Origin: Thalassotalea sp. PP2-459
GTDB lineage: Bacteria > Pseudomonadota > Gammaproteobacteria > Enterobacterales > Alteromonadaceae
DNA length: 64,000 bases
Assembly: GCF_001913705.1 (NCBI RefSeq)
Contig: NZ_MKQD01000065.1
Span: 62,001-126,000 of the forward strand
Direction: 5' to 3'
Positions 47,784 through 57,805 of this stretch are shown here, piece by piece (the stretch's first letter is position 1; every line of letters starts with the position of its first letter). The position numbers were made by a program, and so were the translations under genes. The notes below the pieces were generated by a model. The model worked only from the letters and a program-made list of their open reading frames with translations. It was not told where the DNA came from and made no database searches.

Positions 47784-48359
47784 TTATTGATAATCTGAAA
47801 AATCTTGTTTATCGAGGGTATCCCATAAAGCGTCATCATCTTTTGGTGACTGATGGCTTTCTTCTTCCTCATCAGTTAAGCCAAGCTGCTCGCTGATGGC
47901 TTGGTGCTTATCCATTAACTGATTGTAGTAATCAATTTCTTGCTCAGTTAAGGCCATGTCTTGTTCTTGCTTACCAAGGATAACCTGTAAAGCTTCGTCT
48001 TGTTCGATATTGTTTAATTCTTTGTTAAGTTCAGCGGTGTTATCAACATGATTTACCTCGCGAATTGGTGCAACACGAGGTGATGACTCTGGCTTATATT
48101 TCGGTTTAGCCGCCGACGGTTCATTATCAGTTGTGCCTAACGCAATGGGTTTTTTACTGCCAATACGTGGGTCTTTATTATGCTGCGCTTGTTGCGGAGT
48201 ATTTTTACTATCTCGAGCTTCTTGTTGTCGATTACCAGGCTTTTTGCCTTTTTGCTTTTTCGGTTTTTTATCTTTTAGCTCTGCAAGTTGTTGTTTTTCT
48301 TGCTTAGATAACCTTACTGGCGCGGCTGATGGTTTTCTAGATTTCTTTTTACGTGTCAT
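47784..48359 (-). CDS. yihI: Der GTPase-activating protein YihI
   Basis: A 191-residue protein with a very basic, low-complexity N-terminus (TRKKKSRKPSAAPVRLSKQEK, then Lys-rich stretches), the conserved DPRIGSKKPIALG motif near residue 65, and an acidic C-terminal half. This is the YihI layout. In E. coli YihI stimulates the GTPase of Der and so tunes late 50S ribosome assembly. It sits about 80 bases downstream of the CsrB-like RNA terminator on the same strand. Confidence 0.9.
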   Translation of the reverse strand: MTRKKKSRKPSAAPVRLSKQEKQQLAELKDKKPKKQKGKKPGNRQQEARDSKNTPQQAQHNKDPRIGSKKPIALGTTDNEPSAAKPKYKPESSPRVAPIREVNHVDNTAELNKELNNIEQDEALQVILGKQEQDMALTEQEIDYYNQLMDKHQAISEQLGLTDEEEESHQSPKDDDALWDTLDKQDFSDYQ

Positions 48360-48440
48360 AAGGCTTATGTTAACGATGAATATTACCCACTATTTTACTG
48401 TAGATTTACGCTTGAGGGTAATTATTCTGATGATAGAAAG

Positions 48441-48463
48441 AAAAAACGATGGCAATGCCATCG
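48441..48463 (-). terminator. Intrinsic terminator of the CsrB-like RNA
   Basis: On the minus strand, CGATGGC pairs perfectly with GCCATCG across a 3-base loop and is followed by six T residues. Confidence 0.9.
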
Positions 48464-48750
48464 CTTTAGGAGAATTATTGTCATATAAACTCGACAAAAT
48501 GCATGTTCCAATTTAGTGTGATCCGTTACTTTGGTAACAATCCCTGTATGTCTCTAACAGTGTTCCCGTTTATTATTACTAGCTTCCCTTGGTGTTTCTA
48601 CTTATCGGTCATCCTGACTCTTTCTTAGGCTTTCCTTATTATCCTCCTGGACTTAATTGCCATCAATCCTGATGAGGATTAAACCATCCTTATTTTCAAT
48701 AAAGTAATACTACAAAGAGTATTGTTTAGCTTCCTAATTGCGTGTTCAGT
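48441..48750 (-). ncRNA. csrB: CsrB-like regulatory RNA sequestering CsrA
   Basis: The 690-base gap between yihI and a VOC gene has no coding frame of interest but, read on the minus strand, carries 12 GGA triplets in about 290 bases (AGGATGG, CAGGAT, AGGAGG, AGGAA, AGGGA types), against 3 on the other strand. It ends with a strong intrinsic terminator. Repeated AGGA/ANGGA sites in a terminator-ended intergenic RNA are the mark of CsrB/CsrC/RsmY RNAs, which titrate the translational regulator CsrA. A -35 TTGAAG (48786-48781) and -10 AATACA (48763-48758), 17 bases apart, suggest a start near 48750, giving about 310 nt. E. coli CsrB is about 370 nt. Confidence 0.85.
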
Positions 48751-48757
48751 TCCATTT

Positions 48758-48786
48758 TGTATTTGGCTACCAACCAGTAGCTTCAA
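48758..48786 (-). promoter_or_regulatory. Candidate promoter of the CsrB-like RNA
   Basis: TTGAAG and AATACA hexamers on the minus strand with 17-base spacing lie just upstream of the first GGA motifs. The assignment is by eye. Confidence 0.45.
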
Positions 48787-48924
48787 TTACTTTACCGAAT
48801 TAAATCTGTTAAGCAAGTGTTAAATTGGTTAAAAATACATCATTTTAAAGAAAACTCGTTAACTTAATGTTTTGCAAGAATATTAAAAATAGGATAGCTA
48901 CCAGCAAAAAATATTAATGGCAAA

Positions 48925-48933
48925 TGTCTTACA
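48925..48933 (-). promoter_or_regulatory. Possible GacA/UvrY half-site upstream of the CsrB-like RNA
   Basis: TGTAAGACA on the minus strand matches the left half of the GacA/UvrY upstream activating sequence (TGTAAG-N6-CTTACA). It lies about 180 bases before the proposed start, the distance usual for csrB/rsmZ genes. The right half is not conserved. Confidence 0.4.
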
Positions 48934-48992
48934 CAGAAAGTAGAAACAAGAGTACAGAGGTGAAAATCATAGTATGGAGACATCAGAATTAA

Positions 48993-49020
48993 AAAGCGAG
49001 TAATGTTAACTACTCGCTTT
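48993..49020 (-). terminator. Intrinsic terminator of the VOC gene
   Basis: AAAGCGAGTA pairs with TACTCGCTTT around an 8-base loop, followed on the minus strand by T residues, about 28 bases after the VOC stop codon. Confidence 0.8.
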
Positions 49021-49047
49021 TACTATCAAACCAATGCGTAGTGTCTT

Positions 49048-49578
49048 CTAATCGTGTTCATGCAACCACGCAGCATGATTAGGCGCACGTTTGGTTTCAG
49101 CCCATTCATCAATCATGGCATGCGCCACGTCATTTAGTTGTTTATATTGTTCAGGTGTACCGATATCAGCAGCGAGCTCTAATCGGTGGCCACTGGGATC
49201 AAAAAAGTAAATCGATTTAAATACACCGTGATGAACAGGGCCCAATACATCAACCCCTTTACTTTGTAAGCTTTCTTTTGCTGCAACTAAAGCATCTACA
49301 TCGGCAACTTTAAGTGCTAAATGCTGCACCCAGGCCGGTGTATTTTCGTCTCTGCCCATATCATCGTTGTTAGGTAATTCAAAAAATGCCAACACATTGC
49401 CCATACCAGCATCTAAAAATATATGCATATAGGGATCAGGTGCTTTGGTAGATGGTACTTCATTTTCAGCAATGGCTAATACTAGGTCCATATTTAGCAT
49501 TTCTTTGTACCACTGAACGGTTTCTTTGGCATCTTTACAGCGATATGCAACATGATGTACTTTTTCAATTTTGATCAT
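49048..49578 (-). CDS. VOC family (glyoxalase/dioxygenase-like) protein
   Basis: A 176-residue vicinal-oxygen-chelate protein. The first beta-alpha-beta module begins KVHHVAYRCKDAKETVQWYKEML with a metal-ligand His; WVQHLALKV supplies the second His, and FFDPSGHRLELAA a late Glu. These fit a metal-dependent VOC enzyme such as a dioxygenase or lyase. The substrate is unknown. It appears to be a single gene with its own terminator. Confidence 0.85.
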   Translation of the reverse strand: MIKIEKVHHVAYRCKDAKETVQWYKEMLNMDLVLAIAENEVPSTKAPDPYMHIFLDAGMGNVLAFFELPNNDDMGRDENTPAWVQHLALKVADVDALVAAKESLQSKGVDVLGPVHHGVFKSIYFFDPSGHRLELAADIGTPEQYKQLNDVAHAMIDEWAETKRAPNHAAWLHEHD

Positions 49579-49696
49579 AGCGACTTTCTCTTATATTCGA
49601 ATAGCTTGATGATAAACCAAAAGTAACAAATGTTACTAATTGCGTTGGTATAATGTCTTTATCAGGGTGTCTTTTTTTATTTACACCCTATGTCAA

Positions 49697-51478
49697 TTAA
49701 CGGTTTATTGCTCGCCATTGCTGGCTTAATGCTTCATCTTTTACCGTTAAACTTACCCCAGTATCGGGTGAGTCAATAAAGCTAATATCGTTTGTTATTA
49801 ATTGGTCGTCTCTGAATAAATGACAGTCAACGCGTTGATTCGCTGGTAAGTAACTTGCCAATTGTTGAATGCTTTTATCGGTGATTTTTAAATGATCAAT
49901 GGCCACTAATACATCATTAACCGCGATACCTGCATTAGCTGCGGGCGAGTTTTCAATCACTTGAGTGATCTGCACACCAAGAGGAAGCGCTTTATAGTGT
50001 GCTCCTAAATATGGGGTATAGTTATGGTCTTCAGTGGTGTCGACACTATTAAGCTTGGAAAATTTACTTTTTGTGAAACTAATGCCAACGTTCGCTAATA
50101 ACGGAGCTATATCTACCGGAGATTTTGCAGTTAACAATTGGGTGAACACTTCGCTGATATCTTCACCGCAAAGAATATTGGCGATGTTGATAAAATCTTC
50201 TTGCTCAGTGCCAATGCCTGGACGGCCGAAATGTATCCATAGCTCTCGCATTAATTGGTCGAGTGAATAGCGCTGGTTAGATTTTTCTCTTATCGTTAAA
50301 TCGAGCCATAAGGCGATAATTGCGCCCTTAGTGTAATAACTGACGATATTATTAACGGCGTCTGGTCCTTGTTTATAAAATTTTGTCCAGGTATAAAAAC
50401 TTGACTCTGTAACACTCTGTTTGAATTGACCATTGCCACGGTTGACGCGTGTAATCGCTTTGCTGAGTACTGTTAAGTAATCGTCAAAAGAGATAATACC
50501 GGCACGATAAAGTGAAAAATCATCGTAATAAGAGGTAATACCTTCGTAAGCCCAAAGCTGCTCGGTATAGCTTTCTTGATCTAATTGATAAGGTACAAAG
50601 GCTTTTGGTTTAATTCGACAAACATTCCATGCGTGGAAATACTCATGAGAACATAAGGATAGAAAGGTTTTATAGTCGTCACTGAGCTCGTCCTTTTGCT
50701 GAGGATTTGGTAAATCAAAACGACTTGCTTGTAAAATGGTTGAATTTTTATGTTCTAAACCACCAAAACCATTTTCTAACAAATGGGTGATAAACCAGTA
50801 TTCTTTGAAAGGCGCTTCACCAAATAAATCAATATGATGCTGACAAAGTTTTGCAACATCTTCTGCCATACGCTCTGTGTCACCATAATGTTTGCTGGTA
50901 AATACCATATGGTGTGTAACACCTTCTACGTCAAACTCAATACTATCAAACTCGCCAATTGCAACCGGGCAATCGATTAATTCGGCGTAATTGTCAGCGA
51001 TGTATTCACCAAAATGGTATTTTTCTGTGTTTTTAGCTCGTTGCATACCTGTGGCAGCACGCCAATGGGGCTGATTGGTAGGTGCTTCGATCACTAACTG
51101 ACATGGGTCATCTTTTAAGTTATCAACGGCAAGAAACGTTGAACTACCGTTAAAAAAGCCTCGTTGATTATCTAAATAAGCTGTTCTGACCGATAAGTCG
51201 AAAGCGAAAACTTGATAACTAATCGTTATGTTGCCGGTACAGCGGGCAAGTTGCCAACGCTGCTTATCAAGTGCTGTGAGTTCAATTGATTGGTTTTGTG
51301 CATCAATCGCTGAAAGCGCGATAATATTTTTAGCAAAGTCTCTGATCATGTAACTGCCTGGAAGCCATGCAGGCAAAGACAAAAAGTAATCTTGATGTTG
51401 TTCAGCAGTAAAGGTTAGCGAAACATCGAATAAATGATGATTAACATGGTTAGCGGCAATACGATATTTTATAGTCAT
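49697..51478 (-). CDS. M61 family metallopeptidase with PDZ domain
   Basis: A 593-residue peptidase of family M61 (glycyl aminopeptidase type). An N-terminal beta domain is followed by the thermolysin-like catalytic domain with the zinc motif HEYFHAWNV near residue 280, the upstream FGGLEHKNS, and the third ligand Glu in LWAYEGITSYYDD. A PDZ domain lies near residues 490-560 (GVQITQVIENSPAANAGIAVND). No clear signal peptide is seen, so it is probably cytoplasmic. Length is normal for the family. Confidence 0.88.
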   Translation of the reverse strand: MTIKYRIAANHVNHHLFDVSLTFTAEQHQDYFLSLPAWLPGSYMIRDFAKNIIALSAIDAQNQSIELTALDKQRWQLARCTGNITISYQVFAFDLSVRTAYLDNQRGFFNGSSTFLAVDNLKDDPCQLVIEAPTNQPHWRAATGMQRAKNTEKYHFGEYIADNYAELIDCPVAIGEFDSIEFDVEGVTHHMVFTSKHYGDTERMAEDVAKLCQHHIDLFGEAPFKEYWFITHLLENGFGGLEHKNSTILQASRFDLPNPQQKDELSDDYKTFLSLCSHEYFHAWNVCRIKPKAFVPYQLDQESYTEQLWAYEGITSYYDDFSLYRAGIISFDDYLTVLSKAITRVNRGNGQFKQSVTESSFYTWTKFYKQGPDAVNNIVSYYTKGAIIALWLDLTIREKSNQRYSLDQLMRELWIHFGRPGIGTEQEDFINIANILCGEDISEVFTQLLTAKSPVDIAPLLANVGISFTKSKFSKLNSVDTTEDHNYTPYLGAHYKALPLGVQITQVIENSPAANAGIAVNDVLVAIDHLKITDKSIQQLASYLPANQRVDCHLFRDDQLITNDISFIDSPDTGVSLTVKDEALSQQWRAINR

Positions 51479-51546
51479 GAGATAAATTGCTAAAAGGTTT
51501 TAGCACCGTTATACCTAAAACCTTTAAAAGATCAATAAAACCGCGA

Positions 51547-52407
51547 TTAATTTAAAATAACGGTTTTATCTTTGTTCAAACATACGCGTTGCTCAGCATG
51601 CATTTTTACCGCATGACTAAGTGCGGTAGCTTCTAAATCATGACCAGCATGTACCATTTGTTCTATGGTGTATGTATGGTTAATGGGCTTTACCTCTTGC
51701 ACGATGATAGGGCCTTCGTCTAGATCCGCGGTAACATAATGTGCTGTTGCGCCGATCACTTTTACGCCACGAGTATGTGCCTGATGATATGGCCGTGCGC
51801 CTTTAAAACTGGGTAAAAAGGAATGATGAATATTAATCGCTTTACCACGAAGTTTCGTACACATATCATCCGACAATATTTGCATGTAGCGGGCTAAAAT
51901 GAGTAAATCGCCGTGATATTGTTCGAAAATAGCCATCATTGCTGTTTCTTGTTCATGCTTTTTACCTGGCGTCATTGGCAGGTAATGGTAATCAATACCG
52001 TGCCAATCAACCAATGATTTGCACTCTATATGGTTAGAAACAACTGCTACAATATTGACGGGTAATGCGCCTGCTTTCCATTTCGTCAGCAAAGACACTA
52101 AACAATGGTCATCTTTCGACACCGCAATGACAACGTTGGGCACATTGCTTTTTTCACGCAAGCGATATTGTAAATTTAGTGGTGTAGCTAACTTTTCAAT
52201 ACCTTGAGCGAATTCCTCACTGCCAACCGTCATATGACGATCATCAAAGGCAATGCGTGAGAAAAATGTTTCAGTGTAAGGGTCACTGTATTGAGACGTT
52301 TCAGTGATAAACGCACCATGTTCAAATAAATTTTGTGCGACTTGCGCGAGTACCCCTGTCGTATCAGGACATTGCCAAGTCAGTATGTAATGGTTAGCGC
52401 TGCTCAT
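51547..52407 (-). CDS. purU: Formyltetrahydrofolate deformylase
   Basis: A 286-residue enzyme that hydrolyses 10-formyl-THF to formate and THF, supplying formate for PurT and balancing one-carbon pools. The N-terminal ACT domain (WQCPDTTGVLAQVAQNLFEHGAFI) is followed by the formyltransferase-fold domain with INIHHSFLPSFKGARPYHQA and GATAHYVTADLDEGPII, where His and Asp are catalytic. I chose the ATG at 52407 because GGAGG lies 4 bases upstream; an in-frame ATG at 52425 lacks such a site. Confidence 0.92.
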   Translation of the reverse strand: MSSANHYILTWQCPDTTGVLAQVAQNLFEHGAFITETSQYSDPYTETFFSRIAFDDRHMTVGSEEFAQGIEKLATPLNLQYRLREKSNVPNVVIAVSKDDHCLVSLLTKWKAGALPVNIVAVVSNHIECKSLVDWHGIDYHYLPMTPGKKHEQETAMMAIFEQYHGDLLILARYMQILSDDMCTKLRGKAINIHHSFLPSFKGARPYHQAHTRGVKVIGATAHYVTADLDEGPIIVQEVKPINHTYTIEQMVHAGHDLEATALSHAVKMHAEQRVCLNKDKTVILN

Positions 52408-52682
52408 ATTACCTCCGTGCTGCATGAGTAATTAGTGTGCCAGTTTTTATTTAGCTTGTATCAGAACTTTTTGTTGTTTGGCTAGAAATACTCGGCATAA
52501 GAAGGGAGTAACTTTTGTTCATTAAGTTAGGCTAAGTATGGATTATTTAGTTTACAGATAATTTTTTATATCTATTTTTCAATTAGATAGCTTTCTATAG
52601 ATGAAATTTTTTACATTGGACATTTTATCAAGCAATGGTAAGGTACTATGGTTGCTTAATAATAATAACAAGAGAATTAATT

Positions 52683-54566
52683 GTGTTTCCTTTAAAATTT
52701 GCCCATAAAATTATTGCTGTCACGGTATTTTTATTAATTTTAGCGTTAGCAGTATCAACCTCGATTAATTACTTTTCACTTAAACAAGATACAGAAGATA
52801 ACTTAAATCGAGCCATCGATGAGATCGGCCATTCAGTTTCTGGAAATATTGCGAATTGGCTTAACGGTCGTTTGCAAATCATTGAAGCGATAGCCGAAAA
52901 CGCAACGTCAGATGACGACACCGAGACTATGTTAACCGCAGTGCAACAAGCAGTTAAGGCTGGAGATTTAAAAAATACTTATATAGGTGTCGAGAAAACA
53001 GGGCAATTTATTCTTGATGATTTAACCATCGAACTTCCTGCCGGTTTCGACGCTCGTCAACGTCCATGGTATTTATTAGCAAAATCACAAAGTACACCTT
53101 CGTTTACTGAAACATACTTAGATGCCACCATAAACCAACAAGTGATTTCTGCGGTAGCGCCAATTGTAGAAAGTGGTGCGTTTATTGGTGCTGCAGGTGG
53201 GGATATTTTTCTCAGCGACATTGCTGAAATACTTAATATGATTGACTTCTTAGATTTAGGTTATGCGTATTTAACTACTGCAGACGGTAAAATATTAAGC
53301 CACCCTAACAGTGAAATGATTAATAAGTCTGTGAAAGAGCTACTTGACCTTCCTTCCTTACCTGCTTTTAACAGCATACTTCATGAATTTGGCGATAATA
53401 TTGTCTCGTTTATTCCTATCGAAGGTGTGGCGTCTGTTAAGTGGTATGTGGGTGTGGTGTTGGATCGCGAAAAAGCCTATAAGCCGTTAATTTCATCACG
53501 TAATTCAGCCATTATTGTCGGCATTGCTAGCTTGATTATTTCAGTGTTGTTATTGCATTTCTTATTTAATCATTTAATGAAGCCTATCTATCGCTTAAAT
53601 GATGCTATCAAGGATATTTCGGAAGGTGATGGTGATTTAACACAGCGACTTTCTGTTGATAGCCAAGATGAAATTGGTCAACTATCAGCAAACTTTAATA
53701 ATTTTATTGCAACTGTGCATGAAACTATGCAGCGAGTGCATAGCTCTGCTGGCAGTCTTGAACAGCATATTGAACAAGTTAGAAGCAGTGCACATTTCGG
53801 TATTGATATGGCACAACAGCAACTTAGTAGAGGGACGAATGTATCGAGTGCGATGACAGAGTTGAACAGTTCTTCTGGAGAGATATCGATTAACGCAGGT
53901 AACGCATCTGATTTGGCTTCAGCAATGCGCCAGCAATCTCAACAAGGCATGGAAGCACTCAATGAAAATATTCGTTCTATACAAGCATTATCAAACACGA
54001 TGGAAAGCTCTAGCGGTGATGTAGAAAAATTACGCGCCGAAGCGAAAAACATTGCCAGTATTTTAGATGTGATCATGGGTGTGAGCTCACAAACAAATTT
54101 ATTAGCACTTAATGCGGCGATAGAAGCAGCGCGTGCAGGTGAAGCCGGACGAGGCTTTGCGGTTGTTGCCGATGAAGTGCGTCAATTAGCTCAACGCACA
54201 CAAGAAGCGGCGACTGAAATTGAAAACATGATAGAAACCTTACAGCAAGGCACTGTATCTGTAGTGAGTTCGATGGAACAAAGTCAACAAAACAGTAGTT
54301 CCAGCGTAGAAAAAGCGAACATTGCTGATGAACGTATGCAAGCAATCGTTAATTCATTACAAAATGTTGATAATGAGAACCATGCTGTTGCCGAGGCAAC
54401 CAAACAACAAAGTGATGTTATCAAGTCGATTGATGAGGACATTTTGCAGTTAATGGAATTAAATAAGCAAGGTGAAGAATATCTTCAACAGACGCATCAA
54501 GCATGTGACAGTTTGCAAGCTGAGTTTAGTAGTTTAAATGCACTTGTTGGTAAGTTTAAAGTCTAA
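52683..54566 (+). CDS. Methyl-accepting chemotaxis protein with dCache sensor
   Basis: A 627-residue chemoreceptor. The first membrane helix is near residues 10-30, a periplasmic dCache-type sensor fills about 31-265 ([15 protein letters not shown] is the ligand-domain hallmark), and the second helix lies near 276-297. HAMP follows ([11 protein letters not shown]), then the signalling domain with the conserved hairpin tip [24 protein letters not shown] favour the GTG at 52683, which gives a short basic N-terminus before the helix and has AAGAGA upstream; an ATG at 52635 is the alternative. The ligand is unknown; dCache relatives often bind amino acids. Confidence 0.9.
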   Translation: MFPLKFAHKIIAVTVFLLILALAVSTSINYFSLKQDTEDNLNRAIDEIGHSVSGNIANWLNGRLQIIEAIAENATSDDDTETMLTAVQQAVKAGDLKNTYIGVEKTGQFILDDLTIELPAGFDARQRPWYLLAKSQSTPSFTETYLDATINQQVISAVAPIVESGAFIGAAGGDIFLSDIAEILNMIDFLDLGYAYLTTADGKILSHPNSEMINKSVKELLDLPSLPAFNSILHEFGDNIVSFIPIEGVASVKWYVGVVLDREKAYKPLISSRNSAIIVGIASLIISVLLLHFLFNHLMKPIYRLNDAIKDISEGDGDLTQRLSVDSQDEIGQLSANFNNFIATVHETMQRVHSSAGSLEQHIEQVRSSAHFGIDMAQQQLSRGTNVSSAMTELNSSSGEISINAGNASDLASAMRQQSQQGMEALNENIRSIQALSNTMESSSGDVEKLRAEAKNIASILDVIMGVSSQTNLLALNAAIEAARAGEAGRGFAVVADEVRQLAQRTQEAATEIENMIETLQQGTVSVVSSMEQSQQNSSSSVEKANIADERMQAIVNSLQNVDNENHAVAEATKQQSDVIKSIDEDILQLMELNKQGEEYLQQTHQACDSLQAEFSSLNALVGKFKV

Positions 54567-54646
54567 TAGATTGGCTGTTAACCCAAAATCAACCCTTTTA
54601 GTATCTATTGTTTAAAGTGAGTGAACTTTGGATTTTTTGATTGTAG

Positions 54647-57619
54647 TTAATCACCCTTTTGCATTTCTATCTTCATTGCTTGTAGTGCCCGATAAGCATG
54701 GTTCATTTTATTGGTGATTTCTTCTTGTGGACAAGGTTTTGCCATATAATCATTGAAACCTGCATTTAAACACTTCTCTGCAGCACCACTTAGTGCATCA
54801 GCAGTCACAGCAATTAACCAAATAGGATGATTGTTATGTTGATTAATCGCTTTAACTAGCTCAAAGCCATCCATATTTGGCATATGACAATCAGAAATAA
54901 TTATGTCGTAGGGGGATTTTTTATGCTTTTCGAGTGCTTGAACGCCGTCGTAGGCGATGTCAGCTTCTATACCTAAACGAGAAAGTTGTGCGCAAAGTAC
55001 CTTAACATTCACTAAATTATCTTCTGCAACGAGTACTTTGAGATCACTAAACCTATTATCTGTAGGTTCATTGACTACTCGGCTATTTTTACGCCTGTCT
55101 TTAGTTTCACGTTTAAATTTTGCCTGTTTTAAACATAAGGTAAAATAGAATTCACTTCCTTCTCCAGGCGTAGACTCTACGGCTATTTCACCGTTCATTG
55201 AGGCGATGATTTCTTTGCAGATACTGAGTCCTAAACCAGTGCCGCCAAATTTTCGGGTAATATCAGTATCTGCCTGAGTAAAAGGAGAAAATAACAAGCG
55301 TTGGTTTTGCTCAGAAATACCAATGCCTGTATCTTTAACAGAGATGCGTATCTGATCATAAATATCTATTTCTTGAACATCTTGCGCAATTTGTTCAACT
55401 GCGACAGTAATGCAGCCTTTTTCAGTGAACTTTATCGCGTTACTGATCAAATTGTTTAGTACTTGATTTAATCGAGTCGGATCAGTGAAGTAACTATGAG
55501 TAATGTTTTCATCAATATTCAACTTCAAACGTAAATTTCTTTCAGTCTTAATATGATGGAAGCTTTTTAATAAGTTCTTTGCCAATAAATGTAGATTAAC
55601 AGGCACTGATTCTAAGGTGAGTTTACCTGCGTCCATTTTGGAAAAATCAAGTACGTCGTTTAATAATGCTAATAAGTGCCGTGCTGAGCCTTCTAAGGTA
55701 TCAAGTAACTCGCTTTGTTCCTTATTTAAAGCAGTAAAAGAGAGTGCTTCTGCCATACCAAGTACACCATTCATTGGAGTGCGTATTTCATGACTCATTC
55801 TTGCGAGAAAATTAATTTTAGCTTGTGCAGAACGTTCTGCTTCAGCTCTTGCTGCTTCGGCAATAGCTAGTGCATGTTCAATTTTCTTTTGTGCGATTTT
55901 ACGTACTTGTAGTTGTCGGAAATACACCCAAAAAATAATCAACGCGATTAATAAAATGGCAAAAAAAACATAACTTGCCTGACGGTAAGCATCAGCCACT
56001 TTCCCTTGCACATCAGCGATAGGAAAAGCGGTTTGGCTCCACTTATTGTAAAGCGTGTCTAATTCATCGGCGGATATTTCATTTAATGATTTATTGATTA
56101 AAGAGATCAACATATGGTTTTGTGGCGTAGTGGCAAATGCAATTTGGGCATCGGGGCGAAAATCTGATAATGGAATTGAGGTTAAATTAGCATGTCCATG
56201 TTGCTTTATCGTTGCGGCAGCCAATAGTGAGCGACCGATGAATAAACTTGTTTCACCTTTGGCAACTGATGCAATAGCATCATCTATCGTTCTATAAGTG
56301 ATAAACTTTGCTTTAGGAAAGTGATCTATTATGGCTTGCGATATAGCAAACATTTCAACTAAGGCAATGGTGTGGTTATTTGCGTCAGTCAGTTGAGTAA
56401 ACTCTGAAATATCTGGATTATAAATACCACTATAATGCGCATCAAGAAATGGTTGACTGAATATGTAGCGCTTTGATAATTCTTCATCAATCTCAAAAAA
56501 TGGAAATAACTGTGTTGTATTATTATTAACGCTTTTAAATACACCCAAATAATTTTCATACCTAACGGGTTTAAATACAATACCTAATTTCTTTGAAATC
56601 ATATTAAGTAAATCAATTGAATAGCCACGATCGGTTATATTGGCGTGATTACGCGTAATAATAAAAGGAGAAATCCCCGTTTTAGGCACTGGTATGTGAA
56701 TGGTGTTATGGTTAATAATAAAGTGCTTTTCAGCTTCAGTCAGCGGTGTGACATAACTGCCTAACAATAATGAGAAGTTACTCGGTTCTGTTAAAAGGTA
56801 TTTTTCACTCCAAATGTCAGCTTGAGCAAGGCTTATTTGACGAATACTATCGTTAATAATATACATGAGTTGGCGATCAGCTTTCCGCGTTGCAAAGTGC
56901 AACGTCATCTCAGGTACTTCATTTTGATTCACATAAAACGTTTCATTAATTTTGTGTTCCTCTAGCGCCTTCTCTAACATCCAAGGGTGAATAGAGTAAA
57001 GTACATCAAATTTCTGATATTGTTTCACTAATGCATCAACGTTATCAAAGTAGGTAATGTTAATATGCTCAGGTAAATAGTTTAGCGCGGCATGGCTAGG
57101 ATCATGAATGGCGACGTGTGTGTTTTTCTTTAGCTTTTTATATTGATTACGAAACACGCGTTGCTTAAATTTTGCATAGGGAATGCTGTATAAAAACGCT
57201 GATAATTTGGGTTCAAGGATATTAATCGCAATAATATCTATTGTGTTGTTGTTGAGTTGTTCCATTGCTTCTTTGCCAGAAAGCATGGAAAATTGCACCT
57301 GTTTTTGGTGATCTAAAGCCCATATTTGCCAGAACTCTTTGAGAAAAGCTATTAATGCTTGCATGCGTTCTTGTGATGCTGAATCAATACTTTTTTGGTC
57401 AGGTAATGCGATTCTAATGGTTTTTCGTTGCGATAATGGTTGTGCTTCTTCTAAGTAGGTAGCGCCTACTTTTATGGGGAATATCAAAGTTGTAAGCAAT
57501 AAAATGGTTACGTTAAGGCGAAGCGATGTGCACCAATGATATTTGTCCTTAAATTTGAACACATATATCCTTAAATTTTCACGAAATGATAAATACAATA
57601 AATGTAGTACGTTAACCAT
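54647..57619 (-). CDS. BvgS-like hybrid sensor histidine kinase
   Basis: A 990-residue membrane kinase. After an N-terminal hydrophobic segment (about 37-52) come two periplasmic solute-binding-protein-like domains (SBP_bac_3 type; the second around residues 300-550), as in BvgS/EvgS. A membrane helix near 555-575 leads to HisKA with His610 in ARMSHEIRTPMNGV, an ATPase domain (NNLISNAIKF, DTGIGI, GGTGLGLSI), and a receiver with Asp910 in SDCHMPNMDG. There is no Hpt domain as in full BvgS, so the relay probably uses a separate Hpt protein. The ligand is unknown. No response regulator gene adjoins it. Confidence 0.9.
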   Translation of the reverse strand: MVNVLHLLYLSFRENLRIYVFKFKDKYHWCTSLRLNVTILLLTTLIFPIKVGATYLEEAQPLSQRKTIRIALPDQKSIDSASQERMQALIAFLKEFWQIWALDHQKQVQFSMLSGKEAMEQLNNNTIDIIAINILEPKLSAFLYSIPYAKFKQRVFRNQYKKLKKNTHVAIHDPSHAALNYLPEHINITYFDNVDALVKQYQKFDVLYSIHPWMLEKALEEHKINETFYVNQNEVPEMTLHFATRKADRQLMYIINDSIRQISLAQADIWSEKYLLTEPSNFSLLLGSYVTPLTEAEKHFIINHNTIHIPVPKTGISPFIITRNHANITDRGYSIDLLNMISKKLGIVFKPVRYENYLGVFKSVNNNTTQLFPFFEIDEELSKRYIFSQPFLDAHYSGIYNPDISEFTQLTDANNHTIALVEMFAISQAIIDHFPKAKFITYRTIDDAIASVAKGETSLFIGRSLLAAATIKQHGHANLTSIPLSDFRPDAQIAFATTPQNHMLISLINKSLNEISADELDTLYNKWSQTAFPIADVQGKVADAYRQASYVFFAILLIALIIFWVYFRQLQVRKIAQKKIEHALAIAEAARAEAERSAQAKINFLARMSHEIRTPMNGVLGMAEALSFTALNKEQSELLDTLEGSARHLLALLNDVLDFSKMDAGKLTLESVPVNLHLLAKNLLKSFHHIKTERNLRLKLNIDENITHSYFTDPTRLNQVLNNLISNAIKFTEKGCITVAVEQIAQDVQEIDIYDQIRISVKDTGIGISEQNQRLLFSPFTQADTDITRKFGGTGLGLSICKEIIASMNGEIAVESTPGEGSEFYFTLCLKQAKFKRETKDRRKNSRVVNEPTDNRFSDLKVLVAEDNLVNVKVLCAQLSRLGIEADIAYDGVQALEKHKKSPYDIIISDCHMPNMDGFELVKAINQHNNHPIWLIAVTADALSGAAEKCLNAGFNDYMAKPCPQEEITNKMNHAYRALQAMKIEMQKGD

Positions 57620-57805
57620 ATGGGATCAGCTAAATTCTAGCAAATATTATTTGTGGTAAAACGTTAAACCAAAGTTATAGCGATATGGCAAAAGTAAATG
57701 CGGTTAGACATTAGTCGTAATTTCACGGGTTTCCAGCGATTTTGTCATAAATGTTTTCACCAGACGGCTACAATACGCAATATATTCTATTTTTTGAGAG
57801 ATGTT

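Noticed and set aside
48133-48516. 127-residue plus-strand open frame over yihI and the CsrB-like RNA
   Set aside because: Cys- and Phe-rich translation opposite the Lys-rich yihI; a shadow of the real gene.
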